Source: Streptomyces neyagawaensis
GTDB taxonomy: Bacteria; Actinomycetota; Actinomycetes; Streptomycetales; Streptomycetaceae
Reading direction: 5' to 3'
Assembly (NCBI RefSeq): GCF_023516595.1
Contig: NZ_JAMGBG010000043.1
Span: 62,001-126,000 of the forward strand
Length of the DNA stretch: 64,000 bases
In this document: one piece after another, positions 20,032-29,113 of the stretch
Layout: every line of letters starts with the position of its first letter
How positions within the stretch are numbered: the first letter of the stretch is position 1
The notes under the pieces: model-generated
Told to the model about the DNA's origin: nothing
What the model saw: only the letters and a program-made list of their open reading frames with translations
Databases searched by the model: none
Position numbers and translations under genes: made by a program

Positions 20032-20120
20032 CGCCTCCGGTAGCGCGCCGCTGTGAAACCCCACCCGCCCCTGCCAGGCCCCTCCGGTCAGGCCCACCCC
20101 CCTGGAAAAGGACCCGTCCC

Positions 20121-20969
20121 ATGCCGCACACCCCCGTTCGACCCAGCCGCTCGGACGGCGCGTTCGCCGACGTGTTCGCCCGCAGGACGCGTACCCCGCT
20201 GCGCGGCTTCCTGCCCGGCCGCAGGGTCTGGAGCACCGTCGGGGGTTTCGCGGCCATGGTCCTGGTGATCACGGGTGCCACCGCGCTCGTCTCCCAGATC
20301 GACTTCACCGGTGGCGGGGACAGCAAGGTGACCACGGCGGCCGAGAAGAAGGACGCCGCGAAGGACAAGCCCCCTGCCGACAGCCGTACACCGACCGCGG
20401 CCTCGGCCGCGCCCGCGCCCGCGCACAAGGAACGGGACGACGGCCCGGCGGTGGTCTATGTCCCCGCCCCGGGCGGCGGGAACGCCGGCTCCGACGGCTC
20501 CCACGGATCCGGCGGGGCGGACGACGGCAGCGGGGCGGGGACGACACGGACCTCCCCGCCCCGGTCGACAGCCCCGACGCGGCAGACGTCGACCAGCTAT
20601 CTCTGGTCCGACGGCGCCGTGGAGGGCGACTCCAATCCCTACTGGGACCAGAGCACCGTCACCGTGCAGACCACTAAGGCGCTCAAGAGCCTGAAAGTGG
20701 TCGTCAAGATCGCGCAGACCGGAGGCGTGGCCAGCACCGGCACCTGGACCAACCTCGGGGACAAGGTGTCGGTGGCCTCCGCGTCGGCGAGCGGCGAGCT
20801 GGACTACGTGGTGACGCTGAAGCCGGGCGTCACGGTCGACCCCGGCACCTACATCTTCAGGTTCCAGTACAACCACAACCAGGGTGATCGCGCCCCCGAC
20901 GGCGACCGCTACAACGTCACCACCACCTCCACCGCCGGGACCACCGAGTACCGCAAGGGCGGTTTCTGA
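20121..20969 (+). CDS. membrane-anchored protein with an extracellular beta domain
   Basis: A 282-residue protein. The ATG is preceded by GGAAAAGGACC. One transmembrane helix lies at residues of about 37-60 (STVGGFAAMVLVITGATALV); N-terminal basic residues suggest the C-terminal side is outside. A Pro/Ala/Ser/Gly-rich linker of about 100 residues leads to a C-terminal beta-sandwich-like domain (residues 165-282) with SYLWSDGAVEGDSNPYWDQ and repeated Thr/Val strands, ending YRKGGF. The fold could resemble a cellulose- or sugar-binding module, but no binding residues are provable. It is 89 bases after the AAA+ gene on the same strand and may be the last gene of the operon, perhaps a surface partner. 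Confidence 0.72.
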   Translation: MPHTPVRPSRSDGAFADVFARRTRTPLRGFLPGRRVWSTVGGFAAMVLVITGATALVSQIDFTGGGDSKVTTAAEKKDAAKDKPPADSRTPTAASAAPAPAHKERDDGPAVVYVPAPGGGNAGSDGSHGSGGADDGSGAGTTRTSPPRSTAPTRQTSTSYLWSDGAVEGDSNPYWDQSTVTVQTTKALKSLKVVVKIAQTGGVASTGTWTNLGDKVSVASASASGELDYVVTLKPGVTVDPGTYIFRFQYNHNQGDRAPDGDRYNVTTTSTAGTTEYRKGGF

Positions 20970-20976
20970 GCCGGCC

Positions 20977-23379
20977 CTAGCACTCCCGGGGGCCCGGCAC
21001 CCCGGGGCCGATGCGGGCCAGCAGGCGCTGCCGCTCGGCGGCGAAGGCCGGGTCCGCCTGGTAGTCGGAGTGGCCGAGGATCGGGGCGGGCAGCGGATGG
21101 TCGGCGGTGCGGCCGTAGGCGAGGGGGTCCTTGAACGGCTCGGCGTCGACCTCCGGCCCGCACCGGCCCGGCAGCCGCACGGGACCGCCTATGGGGTCGG
21201 TGAGCCGGTACAGATTGCGCCAGCAGTCGACCTCGCGGTGCAGGGAGGCCAGGGACGCCGGGCCGAAGTGGGCCGGGAACCACCGTCCGTACAGCCGCTC
21301 CAGCGGTGAGCCGTACGTCAGCAGCGCGACCCGGCTTCGGACGGCCGGGGTCAGCTGCCAGGCGGCGGCCGCCGCGAGGACGCTGCCCTGGGAGTGCCCC
21401 GAGATGACCAGCCGTCCGCCCGTGGTCCGCGTCCAGGTGGCCATCCGCCAGGTGAGGTCGGGCACGGCGCGCTCGGCGTAGCAGGGCGGGGCGAAGGGGT
21501 GCGCGGCACGCGGCCAGAACGTGCCGACGTCCCAGAGGATGCCGATGGTGCGGCGCGCGGAGGCGTCCTTGTAGGCGCGGCGGCCCCAGGTGACGAAGAG
21601 CAGGAAGCCGACGCCGATCAACCAGGACCCGAGCGCCTGCGCGGTCTGGGCCGCGCCCGCGACGAAGGCGTACGAGTGACGTGCCGCCCGCGCCGGGGTC
21701 TCCCCCGTGGCGAACGCGCCGACCAGCGCTCCGGCGCCGAGCAGAAGGGTCACGGTCGAGATGATGCCGACGACGCGGGGCGCGCGGTCGGTGAGGGCGG
21801 CCATGGCACGGGTGCGGGCGATACGCAGGGTCCGGGCGGCGTCGCGGGGCTCGGGCTCCTCGTCCTGGCCGCTCGCCCGCGGCCGTACGGACTCGGCCAG
21901 GCCGTACTCCTCCTCCACCGCCGCCGTCTCCTCGCGCCGCAGGACCCAGGTGCGGCGGGCCAGCCAGACGAGCAGGGTCACCACCACCAGCAGCAGGGGC
22001 GGGATGACGGCGGCCTGCCAGGTGAGGAGGATCGGCGGGCCGGGGAGGGCGTCGTCGGTGCCGCCGAGCCAGTCGGCGACACGCTGGGCGACACCGGCGG
22101 ACATGACACCACCGAGGGCGCAGGCCAGCATCGCGACGGCGGGGCCGCCGAGGCCGTACAGAGCGGTCCGCGGGTCGGGGCGGGAGCGGTGCAGGACGCG
22201 GGCGACCACACCGAGGGCCAGGACGAGGAGGCCCTGGACCAGGGTGATCCCGCCGAAGGTCAGGTCCCCCGGCAGCCGGCCCGTCGAGCTCCAGCCGGGG
22301 CGTGACCAGCCCGCGTACACCAGGGCGAGGACGAGCACCGCGATCGAGGCCGTGGGCAGGCCGCGCACGAGGTGCCCGTCGAGTTCGCGGTCGAGGCGCC
22401 TCTCGGAGCGGCCCCTGCGGCACACCACCCACACCACGACCACGGCGAGCAGCACGAGCGTCGCGTTGAACAGCCACCCCAGGAGCTCCAGGACGGCGGG
22501 GCCGCCGGGGCGGCGGTCCTCACGGGCGGCGGACGTCCCGACGGCCGCCGCGACCGTCAGGAACCCGGCCGCCGTGTGGGCGGCGCGCAGCCGGGCCACG
22601 AGGCGGCGCCCGTACCAGAAGCCGGGGCGGCCGAGCGCGACGGGCTCGACGTCGTCCTCGGTGGGGCGGACCTCGGCGCGGTCCATGGGGCGCTGCGACT
22701 CGTACGCGCTCCAGGTGCGGTGGGAGAGGTACCACAGGAGCACGGTCAGCGCGGTGGGCACCACGGCGGCCAGGGCGAGGCGGCGGCCAGGGCTGCTCCA
22801 CCAGCCGTGGTGGGAGAGGTCCGGGGAGAGGAAGCCGAGCCAGGTGTGCGCCTCGGCGCACGCGCGGGTGCCCGCGCACTGCCAGGCGGTCAGGTCGAGG
22901 GCGACCTCGCAGGCCGCGGCCACGAGCAGCACGGTCAGGGTCAGACCGGTGAGGCGGACCAGGAGGCCGTGCAGTCGTATGGTCCGCCGTCTGTGGCGGG
23001 CGGTGGGGCGCATCCAGTGGGCGAGGTTGACGACCATGAACGGCAGCAGCAACAGCCACAGGGCGCGGGAGCCGTTGCCGGAGGTGAGGTTGCACCAGAC
23101 GTAGGCCTCGGGCACGGGTCCGCCGCGGTGGTCGGCGGGGCGGGCCTCGGCGTCGGCGTCGTCGATGCGGCGGAAGACGGCCGCCGTGTCGTCGCCGGTG
23201 ACGCGGACGGTGCGCGGATCGTCCAGCATGCGTTCGGGGGTGGTGCCGCCGACTCCGTGGACGAGCAGTTCGAGGGCGGTGCCGTCGTCGGTGCCGCCGC
23301 GGCCGGTGGCCTCGCGCCCGCCCGTCTCGGACCGTCCGGGGCGTTCTCCGTACTCGGCGTGCTCCGTCGCACGGTCCAC
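20977..23379 (-). CDS. large polytopic membrane protein with a hydrolase-like GHSQG motif
   Basis: An 800-residue protein from a GTG at 23379 with GGGGGAAG eight bases upstream; a longer in-frame start lacks such a site. The N-terminal 60 residues are soluble and contain ALELLVHGVGGTTPE. About ten hydrophobic segments follow. Near residues 660-690 comes RLVISGHSQGSVLAAAAAW, the nucleophile elbow of alpha/beta hydrolases, then LLTYGSPLERLYGRWFP and, near the end, DPIGGPVRLPGR and ILGHSDYQ, which fit the late Asp and His positions. Such proteins are common in Streptomyces and their substrate is not known to me; an esterase-like activity on the cytosolic side is an inference. The stop lies 8 bases beyond the stop of the convergent gene, so the two meet almost end to end. 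Confidence 0.75.
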   Translation of the reverse strand: MDRATEHAEYGERPGRSETGGREATGRGGTDDGTALELLVHGVGGTTPERMLDDPRTVRVTGDDTAAVFRRIDDADAEARPADHRGGPVPEAYVWCNLTSGNGSRALWLLLLPFMVVNLAHWMRPTARHRRRTIRLHGLLVRLTGLTLTVLLVAAACEVALDLTAWQCAGTRACAEAHTWLGFLSPDLSHHGWWSSPGRRLALAAVVPTALTVLLWYLSHRTWSAYESQRPMDRAEVRPTEDDVEPVALGRPGFWYGRRLVARLRAAHTAAGFLTVAAAVGTSAAREDRRPGGPAVLELLGWLFNATLVLLAVVVVWVVCRRGRSERRLDRELDGHLVRGLPTASIAVLVLALVYAGWSRPGWSSTGRLPGDLTFGGITLVQGLLVLALGVVARVLHRSRPDPRTALYGLGGPAVAMLACALGGVMSAGVAQRVADWLGGTDDALPGPPILLTWQAAVIPPLLLVVVTLLVWLARRTWVLRREETAAVEEEYGLAESVRPRASGQDEEPEPRDAARTLRIARTRAMAALTDRAPRVVGIISTVTLLLGAGALVGAFATGETPARAARHSYAFVAGAAQTAQALGSWLIGVGFLLFVTWGRRAYKDASARRTIGILWDVGTFWPRAAHPFAPPCYAERAVPDLTWRMATWTRTTGGRLVISGHSQGSVLAAAAAWQLTPAVRSRVALLTYGSPLERLYGRWFPAHFGPASLASLHREVDCWRNLYRLTDPIGGPVRLPGRCGPEVDAEPFKDPLAYGRTADHPLPAPILGHSDYQADPAFAAERQRLLARIGPGVPGPREC

Positions 23380-23669
23380 TGGTCCGCTTCCCCCATGATG
23401 CGCCGCAAGGCATGTGTCATGTGCAGGTACAGATGATCGCCGCAAAGTGGTCCTCGTACACCTGTGGTCACCGAATCTCCCCGATCCGTGTGATAGTGAC
23501 GGGCGCGGAAACGCGATACGGGCTGTTCGTGCGCGTGCGGGTGGTGGCGCGACCAGTGGTATGGCGTGCGAATATGGGACGTCCTCGGGACCGGGGGCGG
23601 GTGAATGTCCGCTTCGGAGGGGGTATGGGAGCGTGTCGGGCGTGATGGGGCGAAAGGACCGGAGCGAGC

Positions 23670-24497
23670 GTGAGTGAGAATCAGAACCTCCTCGCGGAGC
23701 AGCGGCGTGCCCTGATCCTCGACGAGGTGCGCCGCAGGGGCGGGGTCCGGGTCAACGAGTTGACGCGGAAGCTGGGCGTCTCGGACATGACGGTCCGTCG
23801 CGACCTGGACGCGCTGGCCCGCCAGGGCGCCGTGGAGAAGGTGCACGGCGGCGCGGTCCCGGTGGCCGAGGCGAGTACGCACGAGCCGGGTTTCGAGGCG
23901 AAGTCCGGGCTGGAGCTGAGCGCCAAGGAGGACATCGCGCGGGCCGCCGCCGAGCTGGTGGCGCCGGGTTCGGCGATCGCCCTGTCGGGCGGTACGACGA
24001 CCTACGCGCTCGCGCACCGGCTCGTGGACGTGCCGGATCTGACCGTGGTCACGAACTCGGTGCGGGTCGCGGACGTCTTCCATGCCGCGCAGCGCACGGC
24101 GGGTCCCCGGCAGGGGGCGGCGACCGTCGTGCTCACCGGCGGGGTGCGGACCCCGTCCGACTCGCTCGTGGGGCCGGTGGCCGATCAGGCGATCGCGGCG
24201 CTCCACTTCGATGTGCTGTTCCTCGGAGTGCACGGGATATCGGTCGAGGCGGGCCTGTCCACGCCGAACCTGGCGGAGGCCGAGACCAACCGCCGGCTCG
24301 TGCAGTCGGCACGGCGGGTCGTCGTCGTGGCCGACCACACCAAGTGGGGGACGGTGGGCCTGAGTTCGTTCGCCGCGCTGGACCAGGTGGACACCCTGGT
24401 GACGGACGCGGGGCTGGCCGCGCAGGCGCGGGCGGAGATCTCCGAGCACCTGCGGCGGCTGGTGGTGGCCGGCGAGGACGAGGACAGCGACCTCTGA
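23670..24497 (+). CDS. DeoR/GlpR-family transcriptional regulator
   Basis: A 275-residue regulator starting at a GTG that follows AAAGGACCGGAG. The N-terminal winged helix-turn-helix reads RRALILDEVRRRGG, VNELTRKLGVSDMTVRRDL and EKVHGGA, the standard DeoR signature. The C-terminal half is the ribose-isomerase-like sugar-phosphate sensor, with AIALSGGTTTYALA and LVTDAGL. These proteins repress sugar or polyol genes and release DNA on binding a phosphorylated sugar. Its target is not evident: the 290-base upstream gap is shared with the divergent membrane protein gene, and the downstream gene is convergent. It may regulate itself or a distant operon. Confidence 0.9.
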   Translation: MSENQNLLAEQRRALILDEVRRRGGVRVNELTRKLGVSDMTVRRDLDALARQGAVEKVHGGAVPVAEASTHEPGFEAKSGLELSAKEDIARAAAELVAPGSAIALSGGTTTYALAHRLVDVPDLTVVTNSVRVADVFHAAQRTAGPRQGAATVVLTGGVRTPSDSLVGPVADQAIAALHFDVLFLGVHGISVEAGLSTPNLAEAETNRRLVQSARRVVVVADHTKWGTVGLSSFAALDQVDTLVTDAGLAAQARAEISEHLRRLVVAGEDEDSDL

Positions 24498-24660
24498 CGA
24501 GGACACGGGTCCCTGACGGGCGCGATTCCTGTCCTGACCCCCGGCACCGTCTCGACGCCGGTCGCGTCCGGGCGCCGGCCCACCATGGGCACCGGCCCCG
24601 TCCGGGCGCCGGCGCCTCTCGTACCGCGAGACGACCGCACCGGCCGTACGGCGACCCCCG

Positions 24661-25794
24661 TCACCGCGGGGGCGCCGCCCACACCCCCGTCACCAGAAGC
24701 GAATCGATGGCCGCCGCGTACGGGGCGATGTCCAGGCCCTGCTCCTTCAGCCAGGTGTCGGAGTAGTACTTGTCGAGGTAGCGGTCGCCGGGGTCGCACA
24801 GGAGCGTGACGACGCTGCCCCGGCTCCCCTCCGCCACCATCTCGGCGATGATCTTGAGGGCGCTCCACAGGCCCGTCCCGGTGGAGCCGCCCGCCTTGCG
24901 GCCGATGGCCTGCTCCAGGGCCCGTACGGCGGCGACACTGGCCGCGTCGGGGACCTTCATCATGCGGTCGATGGCGCCGGGGACGAAGCTGGGCTCCATA
25001 CGGGGGCGGCCGATGCCCTCGATACGGGAACCGCAGTCGCAGGTGACGTCCGGGTCGCCGGTGGTCCAGCCCTCGAAGAAACAGGAGTTCTCGGGGTCGG
25101 CGACACAGATGCGCGTGTCGTACTGCATGTAGTGGACGTAGCGCGCGATGGTCGCGGAGGTGCCGCCGGTGCCGGCGGTGGCGACGATCCAGGTGGGCTC
25201 GGGGAAGCGCTCCAACTCCAGCTGGCGGAAGACGGATTCGGCGATGTTGTTGTTGCCTCGCCAGTCCGTGGCCCGCTCGGCGTAGGTGAACTGGTCCATG
25301 TAGTGGCCGCCGGTCTCCACCGCGAGGCGGGCCGACTCCTCGTACATCTTCCGTGAGTCGTCCACGAAGTGGCAGCGACCGCCGTGGAACTCGATGAGGC
25401 GGATCTTCTCGGCGCTGGTCGTGCGCGGCATGACGGCGATGAACGGGACGCCGATCAGCTTGGCGAAGTACGCCTCCGAGACGGCGGTGGAGCCGCTGGA
25501 CGCCTCGATGACGGGGCGGCCCGGCCGGATCCAGCCGTTGCACAGGCCGTAGAGGAAGAGGGATCGGGCCAGGCGGTGCTTGAGGCTGCCCGTCGGGTGG
25601 GTCGACTCGTCCTTGAGATACAGGTCGATCCCCCACTTCTCGGGTAGGGGGAAGCGCAGCAGATGGGTGTCGGCGGAGCGGTTGGCGTCGGCCTGGACCC
25701 GGCGGACCGCTTCTTTGAGCCAGGTCCGGTAGTCGGGGTCGCTGTGGTCGACGTCGAGGGTCGCGCCAGGGCGAGGGGTCTGGGGGGTGCTCAC
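24661..25794 (-). CDS. Cds1-like PLP-dependent cysteine synthase/desulfhydrase
   Basis: A 377-residue fold-type II pyridoxal-phosphate enzyme. The PLP lysine is in THPTGSLKHRLARS, the substrate loop is EASSGSTAVSEAY, and TAGTGGTSATIARY binds the cofactor phosphate. The stretch SLFLYGLCNGWI is characteristic of the Cds1 branch (related to mycobacterial Rv3684), which degrades L-cysteine to H2S, pyruvate and ammonia, rather than of CysK. Cysteine synthase activity cannot be excluded by sequence alone. The GTG start (25794) follows GAGGAG. It is followed by a convergent DeoR gene 163 bases away and preceded by a 396-base non-coding stretch. Confidence 0.83.
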   Translation of the reverse strand: MSTPQTPRPGATLDVDHSDPDYRTWLKEAVRRVQADANRSADTHLLRFPLPEKWGIDLYLKDESTHPTGSLKHRLARSLFLYGLCNGWIRPGRPVIEASSGSTAVSEAYFAKLIGVPFIAVMPRTTSAEKIRLIEFHGGRCHFVDDSRKMYEESARLAVETGGHYMDQFTYAERATDWRGNNNIAESVFRQLELERFPEPTWIVATAGTGGTSATIARYVHYMQYDTRICVADPENSCFFEGWTTGDPDVTCDCGSRIEGIGRPRMEPSFVPGAIDRMMKVPDAASVAAVRALEQAIGRKAGGSTGTGLWSALKIIAEMVAEGSRGSVVTLLCDPGDRYLDKYYSDTWLKEQGLDIAPYAAAIDSLLVTGVWAAPPR

Positions 25795-26190
25795 GGCGTG
25801 CTCCTCACAGGGTGCGCCGACGGCGTGCCGCGGCGTCGGACGTCCCGATGATAAACACCTTCCGCACGCTTCTCACCTGCATAAACATGCCTTTGAGCAA
25901 CCCAAAGACACTCCTGTGGCGGCAATGCGCGGGGCGCATGGGGGGCGCATGCCGCGCGTGCGCCGGAACCCCGCCCCCGACCAACCGTGCGCACTGGTGC
26001 TCGACGGCGGGGACGTGCAGACTTCACCGCACGGGCCGGGTGGTCCCCCCGAGGGGGTGGCACGGGGAAACGCGCCCCTCGGGCACACTGGATCACGGTC
26101 CGGTACGGATCACGACAGCGGACCGACGACACGACGGCGGACAGCCGACACGACAGCGGACAGGCGAGAGCGCACTAGGGGGCGGGGCAC
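25795..26190. other. 396-base intergenic region between the Cds1-like gene and a small plus-strand gene
   Basis: Divergent promoter region, locally less GC-rich than the flanks around 25855-25925. The only structure noted is a possible short upstream open frame on the minus strand (listed separately). No hairpin with a T-run, no riboswitch core and no conserved operator was recognised. The end nearest 26190 has the repeated ACGACAGCGGAC / CGACACGACAGCGGAC motif (26111-26162), a short imperfect repeat of unknown meaning. Confidence 0.4.
25805..25882 (-). CDS. possible short upstream ORF before the Cds1-like gene
   Basis: A 25-codon frame (MQVRSVRKVFIIG...) with AAAGG seven bases ahead of its ATG. 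Its TGA falls next to the ribosome site of the Cds1-like gene, 10 bases ahead of that start, as expected for a leader peptide. It lacks the Cys-rich content seen in known actinobacterial sulfur-gene leaders, so it may be chance. Confidence 0.2.
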   Translation of the reverse strand: MQVRSVRKVFIIGTSDAAARRRRTL

Positions 26191-26514
26191 ATGGCGGAGC
26201 CGGAGTTCACGGCCACGGGCGTGCGGATCGGGAAGCGGCTGCGGCAGCTCACCCGGGCGGGCCAGGTCAGGATCGAGGACGGCCGGCTGCAGTTGCTGAC
26301 CAGCTACGGCAGCGAGATCGACAGCGCCCCGGTGCAGGCGGTGCGCGCCTCGAAGCCCTGGTTCGCCAACGAGGACCGGGCGTTGGCCGATGTCAACGGC
26401 ACCCGTTACACGCTCACCCTGAACGAGCACGACCCCGCTCCGGGGAAGCCCGGCCCGCCCTCGGCGCGCCGGTTCATCGAGGCGGTGCGCAAGGCGGCGG
26501 GGCGCGGGGGCTGA
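26191..26514 (+). CDS. small conserved-looking hypothetical protein
   Basis: A 107-residue soluble protein, start MAEPEFTATGV, with ribosome site AGGGGGCGGGG. It has a compact alternating strand-helix look: GVRIGKRLRQLTRAGQVRIEDG then RLQLLTSYGSEID, with VRASKPWFANEDRALADVNG toward the middle and a basic helix (RRFIEAVRKAAG) at the end. No signal peptide, membrane span or catalytic motif was seen. I do not recognise the family. It stands alone between the Cds1-like gene and an ATPase-like regulator gene. Confidence 0.68.
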   Translation: MAEPEFTATGVRIGKRLRQLTRAGQVRIEDGRLQLLTSYGSEIDSAPVQAVRASKPWFANEDRALADVNGTRYTLTLNEHDPAPGKPGPPSARRFIEAVRKAAGRGG

Positions 26515-26785
26515 CGGACCGCGAGTTGCGGGACCCGACCCCCTGGGTCACGCTGGTCTCACGTAACTCTGGGTTTACCGGCGATAACGCTGCGAACCAG
26601 CCCGCCGGCCACGACAGCGGGCGGCGATCTGTACGCAGCCACCCCACGAGCAGACGGCAGCCCCCGGCGGCCGCCACCAGGCGGCAGTCACAGGCGGCCG
26701 CCCCACAGCAGGCGGCGTTTTTCGCCCAGCCACCTCGCTGGATCCGTACTCCGATCTTCCGGACTCACATCGGGGAGTCGCAGCC

Positions 26786-27325
26786 GTGATCAGCCAGCAA
26801 AGCAGGCACTGCACGGTGGAGCTCCAAGCCCTGCCGTCGCGGATCGGCCAGGTCCGCAGAATCGTATCTGCGCAATTGCGCTACTGGCATCTGGATCCGT
26901 TGATAGAGCGCGCCGCACTCGGCGTGACCGAGTTGCTGTCCAACGTCCACCGGCACGCGGAGCCGGACAAGTCGTGCACCGTGGAGATGGAGTTGCTCCT
27001 CGGCCGGCTCACGGTCTCGGTGCAGGACAACGACCCCCGTCTGCCGATCGTCCAGGACGCGGAGCCGTTCGCCACCAGTGGGCGCGGGCTCGCGATGGTC
27101 GCCGCGGTGAGCGAGAGCTGGGGCGTCCGTCCGCACGGCCGGACGGGGAAGGTCGTGTGGTTCACGCTGCCGGCGTCCTCGGCGGCGGTGCCGAAGATCT
27201 CGCCGTACGACGTCGGGCAGCCCCAGCCCCAGCCGCAGTTGCAGCCGTGCGACACCGGGTTCCGGCCCGCCGCGCGCGGGCGCAGGCCCGAACACGCTCC
27301 CGCCCGGTCGGCCGTCGCAGGCTGA
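26786..27325 (+). CDS. RsbW-like ATP-binding regulatory protein
   Basis: A 179-residue protein with a histidine-kinase-like ATPase (HATPase_c) fold of the anti-sigma/RsbW type. The N-box is ALGVTELLSNVHRHA (with the conserved Glu and Asn), the G1 box is VQDNDPRLP, and the G2 box is TSGRGLAMV. It lacks a phosphoacceptor domain. Streptomyces contain many such proteins, which often bind and inhibit sigma factors or anti-anti-sigma partners. A Gln/Pro-rich linker (QPQPQPQLQP) and a basic tail follow. The GTG start (26786) follows CGGGGAG. No sigma factor gene is adjacent, so the partner is unknown. Confidence 0.86.
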   Translation: MISQQSRHCTVELQALPSRIGQVRRIVSAQLRYWHLDPLIERAALGVTELLSNVHRHAEPDKSCTVEMELLLGRLTVSVQDNDPRLPIVQDAEPFATSGRGLAMVAAVSESWGVRPHGRTGKVVWFTLPASSAAVPKISPYDVGQPQPQPQLQPCDTGFRPAARGRRPEHAPARSAVAG

Positions 27326-27390
27326 CCGGGCGGTGACCACCTTCGCCGTACAGCTGGTCCGTGCGCCGGCCGGTGACCCCGGCCGGTGTC

Positions 27391-27699
27391 TCATCCGTCC
27401 TTGCCGGACCGTCCGAACTGCTCGTCCAGGACGGACAGTCGGCGCCAGTACTCGTCCTCGTCGATCTCGCCGGAGGCGAAGCGGCGGCCGAGCATCGCGA
27501 TCGGTGAGTCGCCGGTGGGGCGGCTGTCGCCGTGCGGGGCGAAGCCGGCCCCCGACGGCCACCACGGGGACCGGTGCCCGCGCCGGACGGTGCGGCGCAG
27601 GAGGGTGACGGCTCCGACGACGACCGCCGCCCAGATCAGGGGGAAGAGGAGGAGCCAGGGGCCGGGGCCGTCGCCGTTCCCGTGCGCGAGGGTGTGCAT
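27391..27699 (-). CDS. SHOCT-domain small membrane protein
   Basis: A 102-residue protein with one transmembrane helix at residues of about 15-36 (WLLLFPLIWAAVVVGAVTLL), then a basic stretch and a C-terminal SHOCT motif: LGRRFASGEIDEDEYWRRLS, the short C-terminal domain of about 30 residues found at the ends of many bacterial proteins. SHOCT is thought to mediate oligomerisation or protein contacts; the function of this protein is unknown. It lies beside, but is convergent with, the RsbW-like gene (65 bases apart). Confidence 0.82.
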   Translation of the reverse strand: MHTLAHGNGDGPGPWLLLFPLIWAAVVVGAVTLLRRTVRRGHRSPWWPSGAGFAPHGDSRPTGDSPIAMLGRRFASGEIDEDEYWRRLSVLDEQFGRSGKDG

Positions 27700-27820
27700 C
27701 TCGAACTCATCTCCTTGGGACGCGCCTTGTATCGATGAGTCGAGCCTCTCGCCGCGAGGAGGTGCGGGTCGTCGTACGGGCAGCGGCAGTGGTAGTACCT
27801 CCCGCGGAGTACGGGGGCCG

Positions 27821-29068
27821 TCAGGTCAGGGCTGCCAGCGGGTCGTCGAGTACGGGTTGCCAGGCCAGTTCGGCGGCGCCGACCAGGCTGTTGTGGTCGA
27901 GGGTGCAGGGGAGGATGGGGACCACTCCGCTCTGGCGGGCCCAGAGGCTGCGGTCGGCGACCACGCTGCGCAGCCGGTCGGGGTCGGTGTCCAGGAGTGT
28001 GCGGTGCAGGCCGCCGAGGATGATCCGGTCGGGGTTGAGGATGTTGACGAGGCCGGCGAGGCCCAGGCCGAGGCGGTCGATGAGGGACTCGGTGGCGGTC
28101 CGGACGGCCGGGTCGGCGTACTCCGTGCGGATGAGGTCGTTGGCCTGTTGCAGCAGGGAGACCACGGGTCCGGGGTCACGGCCGGCCGCGGTGAGGAAGG
28201 CCAGCGGGTCGGCCTCCACGTCGAGGCAGCCGCGGCTTCCGCAGTGGCAGGGGCGGCCCTCGGGGTTGACGGTGAGATGGCCGACTTCGAGGGCGAGCCC
28301 GGAACTGCCGGTGTGCAGGCGGCCGTCGAGGACCAGCGCGCCGCCGACGCCGCGGTGGCCGGTGGCCACGCAGAGGAGGTGGCGGGCTCCCCGGCCGGCG
28401 CCGTGCCGGTGTTCGGCGAGGGCGGCGAGGTTCACGTCGTTGGCCGCGAAGGCCGGGCCCTGGATACCGGCCGCCCGTACCCGTTCGGAGAAGATCTCGC
28501 GGACCGGGGCACCTGTCGGCCAGGCCAGATGCAGGGGGTTCAGGGCCAGACCCGCCGGTTCGGCCACGGCGGACGGCACGGCGAGTCCCGCGCCCACGCA
28601 GCGCCGGCCCGTCTCGCGGAGCAGGTCGGCGCCCGCCTCGACGACCGACCCGAGCACCTTCGCCGGGTCGGCGTCGACGGTCTCGCAGCCGGGGGCGGTG
28701 GCCACGATCCGCCCGCCGAGCCCGACCAGCGCGGCCCGCCATCCGTCGGCGTGCACCTGGGCGGCGAGCGCGACGGGGCCCTCCTCGGCGACCTCCAGAC
28801 GGTGCGAGGGACGGCCCTGGGAACCGGCGGCCGCGCCGGGGTGCGCGTCGACCCGGATCAGCCCCAGTGCCTCCAGCTCGGCGGCCACGGCACCCGCCGT
28901 GGCCCGGGTGACGCCCAGTTCGGCGGTGAGCACGGCACGCGTCGGCGCCCGCCCGGTGTGCACGAGTTCGAGCGCCGGGCCGAGCGCGCCCCTCCCCCGG
29001 TCCAGCCGGGTGCGTGTCGTCGTCGCTGTCCCTTCGCCCGCCGCCTTGGGGGCCGCCTTGCCGTCCAT
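27821..29068 (-). CDS. ROK-family transcriptional regulator
   Basis: A 415-residue protein with an N-terminal winged helix-turn-helix (RAVLTAELGVTRATAGAVAA) and a C-terminal ROK (repressor, ORF, kinase) domain. The ROK zinc-binding cluster is present as PCHCGSRGCLDVEAD, and the sugar-binding GxGLAVPSAV and ATGHRGVGGALV loops are visible. Such proteins usually repress sugar-uptake or catabolic operons and respond to a sugar or sugar phosphate. No sugar transporter is adjacent here. Its start follows several near-by candidate sites; ATG 29068 (MDGKAAPKAA) was used, with the first 20 residues basic and low-complexity. It ends 121 bases before the SHOCT protein gene's start. Confidence 0.88.
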   Translation of the reverse strand: MDGKAAPKAAGEGTATTTRTRLDRGRGALGPALELVHTGRAPTRAVLTAELGVTRATAGAVAAELEALGLIRVDAHPGAAAGSQGRPSHRLEVAEEGPVALAAQVHADGWRAALVGLGGRIVATAPGCETVDADPAKVLGSVVEAGADLLRETGRRCVGAGLAVPSAVAEPAGLALNPLHLAWPTGAPVREIFSERVRAAGIQGPAFAANDVNLAALAEHRHGAGRGARHLLCVATGHRGVGGALVLDGRLHTGSSGLALEVGHLTVNPEGRPCHCGSRGCLDVEADPLAFLTAAGRDPGPVVSLLQQANDLIRTEYADPAVRTATESLIDRLGLGLAGLVNILNPDRIILGGLHRTLLDTDPDRLRSVVADRSLWARQSGVVPILPCTLDHNSLVGAAELAWQPVLDDPLAALT

Positions 29069-29113
29069 GAGGGCGAGTCTCCCATGATCCGTACCGCTGC
29101 CGCCGAGTCGGCC

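Noticed and set aside
20977..23379. A type VII secretion role for the large membrane protein
   Set aside because: It is on the opposite strand, convergent with the last secretion-locus gene, and has no EccB, EccD or EccE features; the GHSQG motif points to a hydrolase-like family.
24498..24660. Direct repeats GTCCGGGCGCCGGC as a terminator
   Set aside because: They are two direct copies near 24567 and 24600 with no clear long hairpin, so a terminator is not supported, although the convergent genes would benefit from one.
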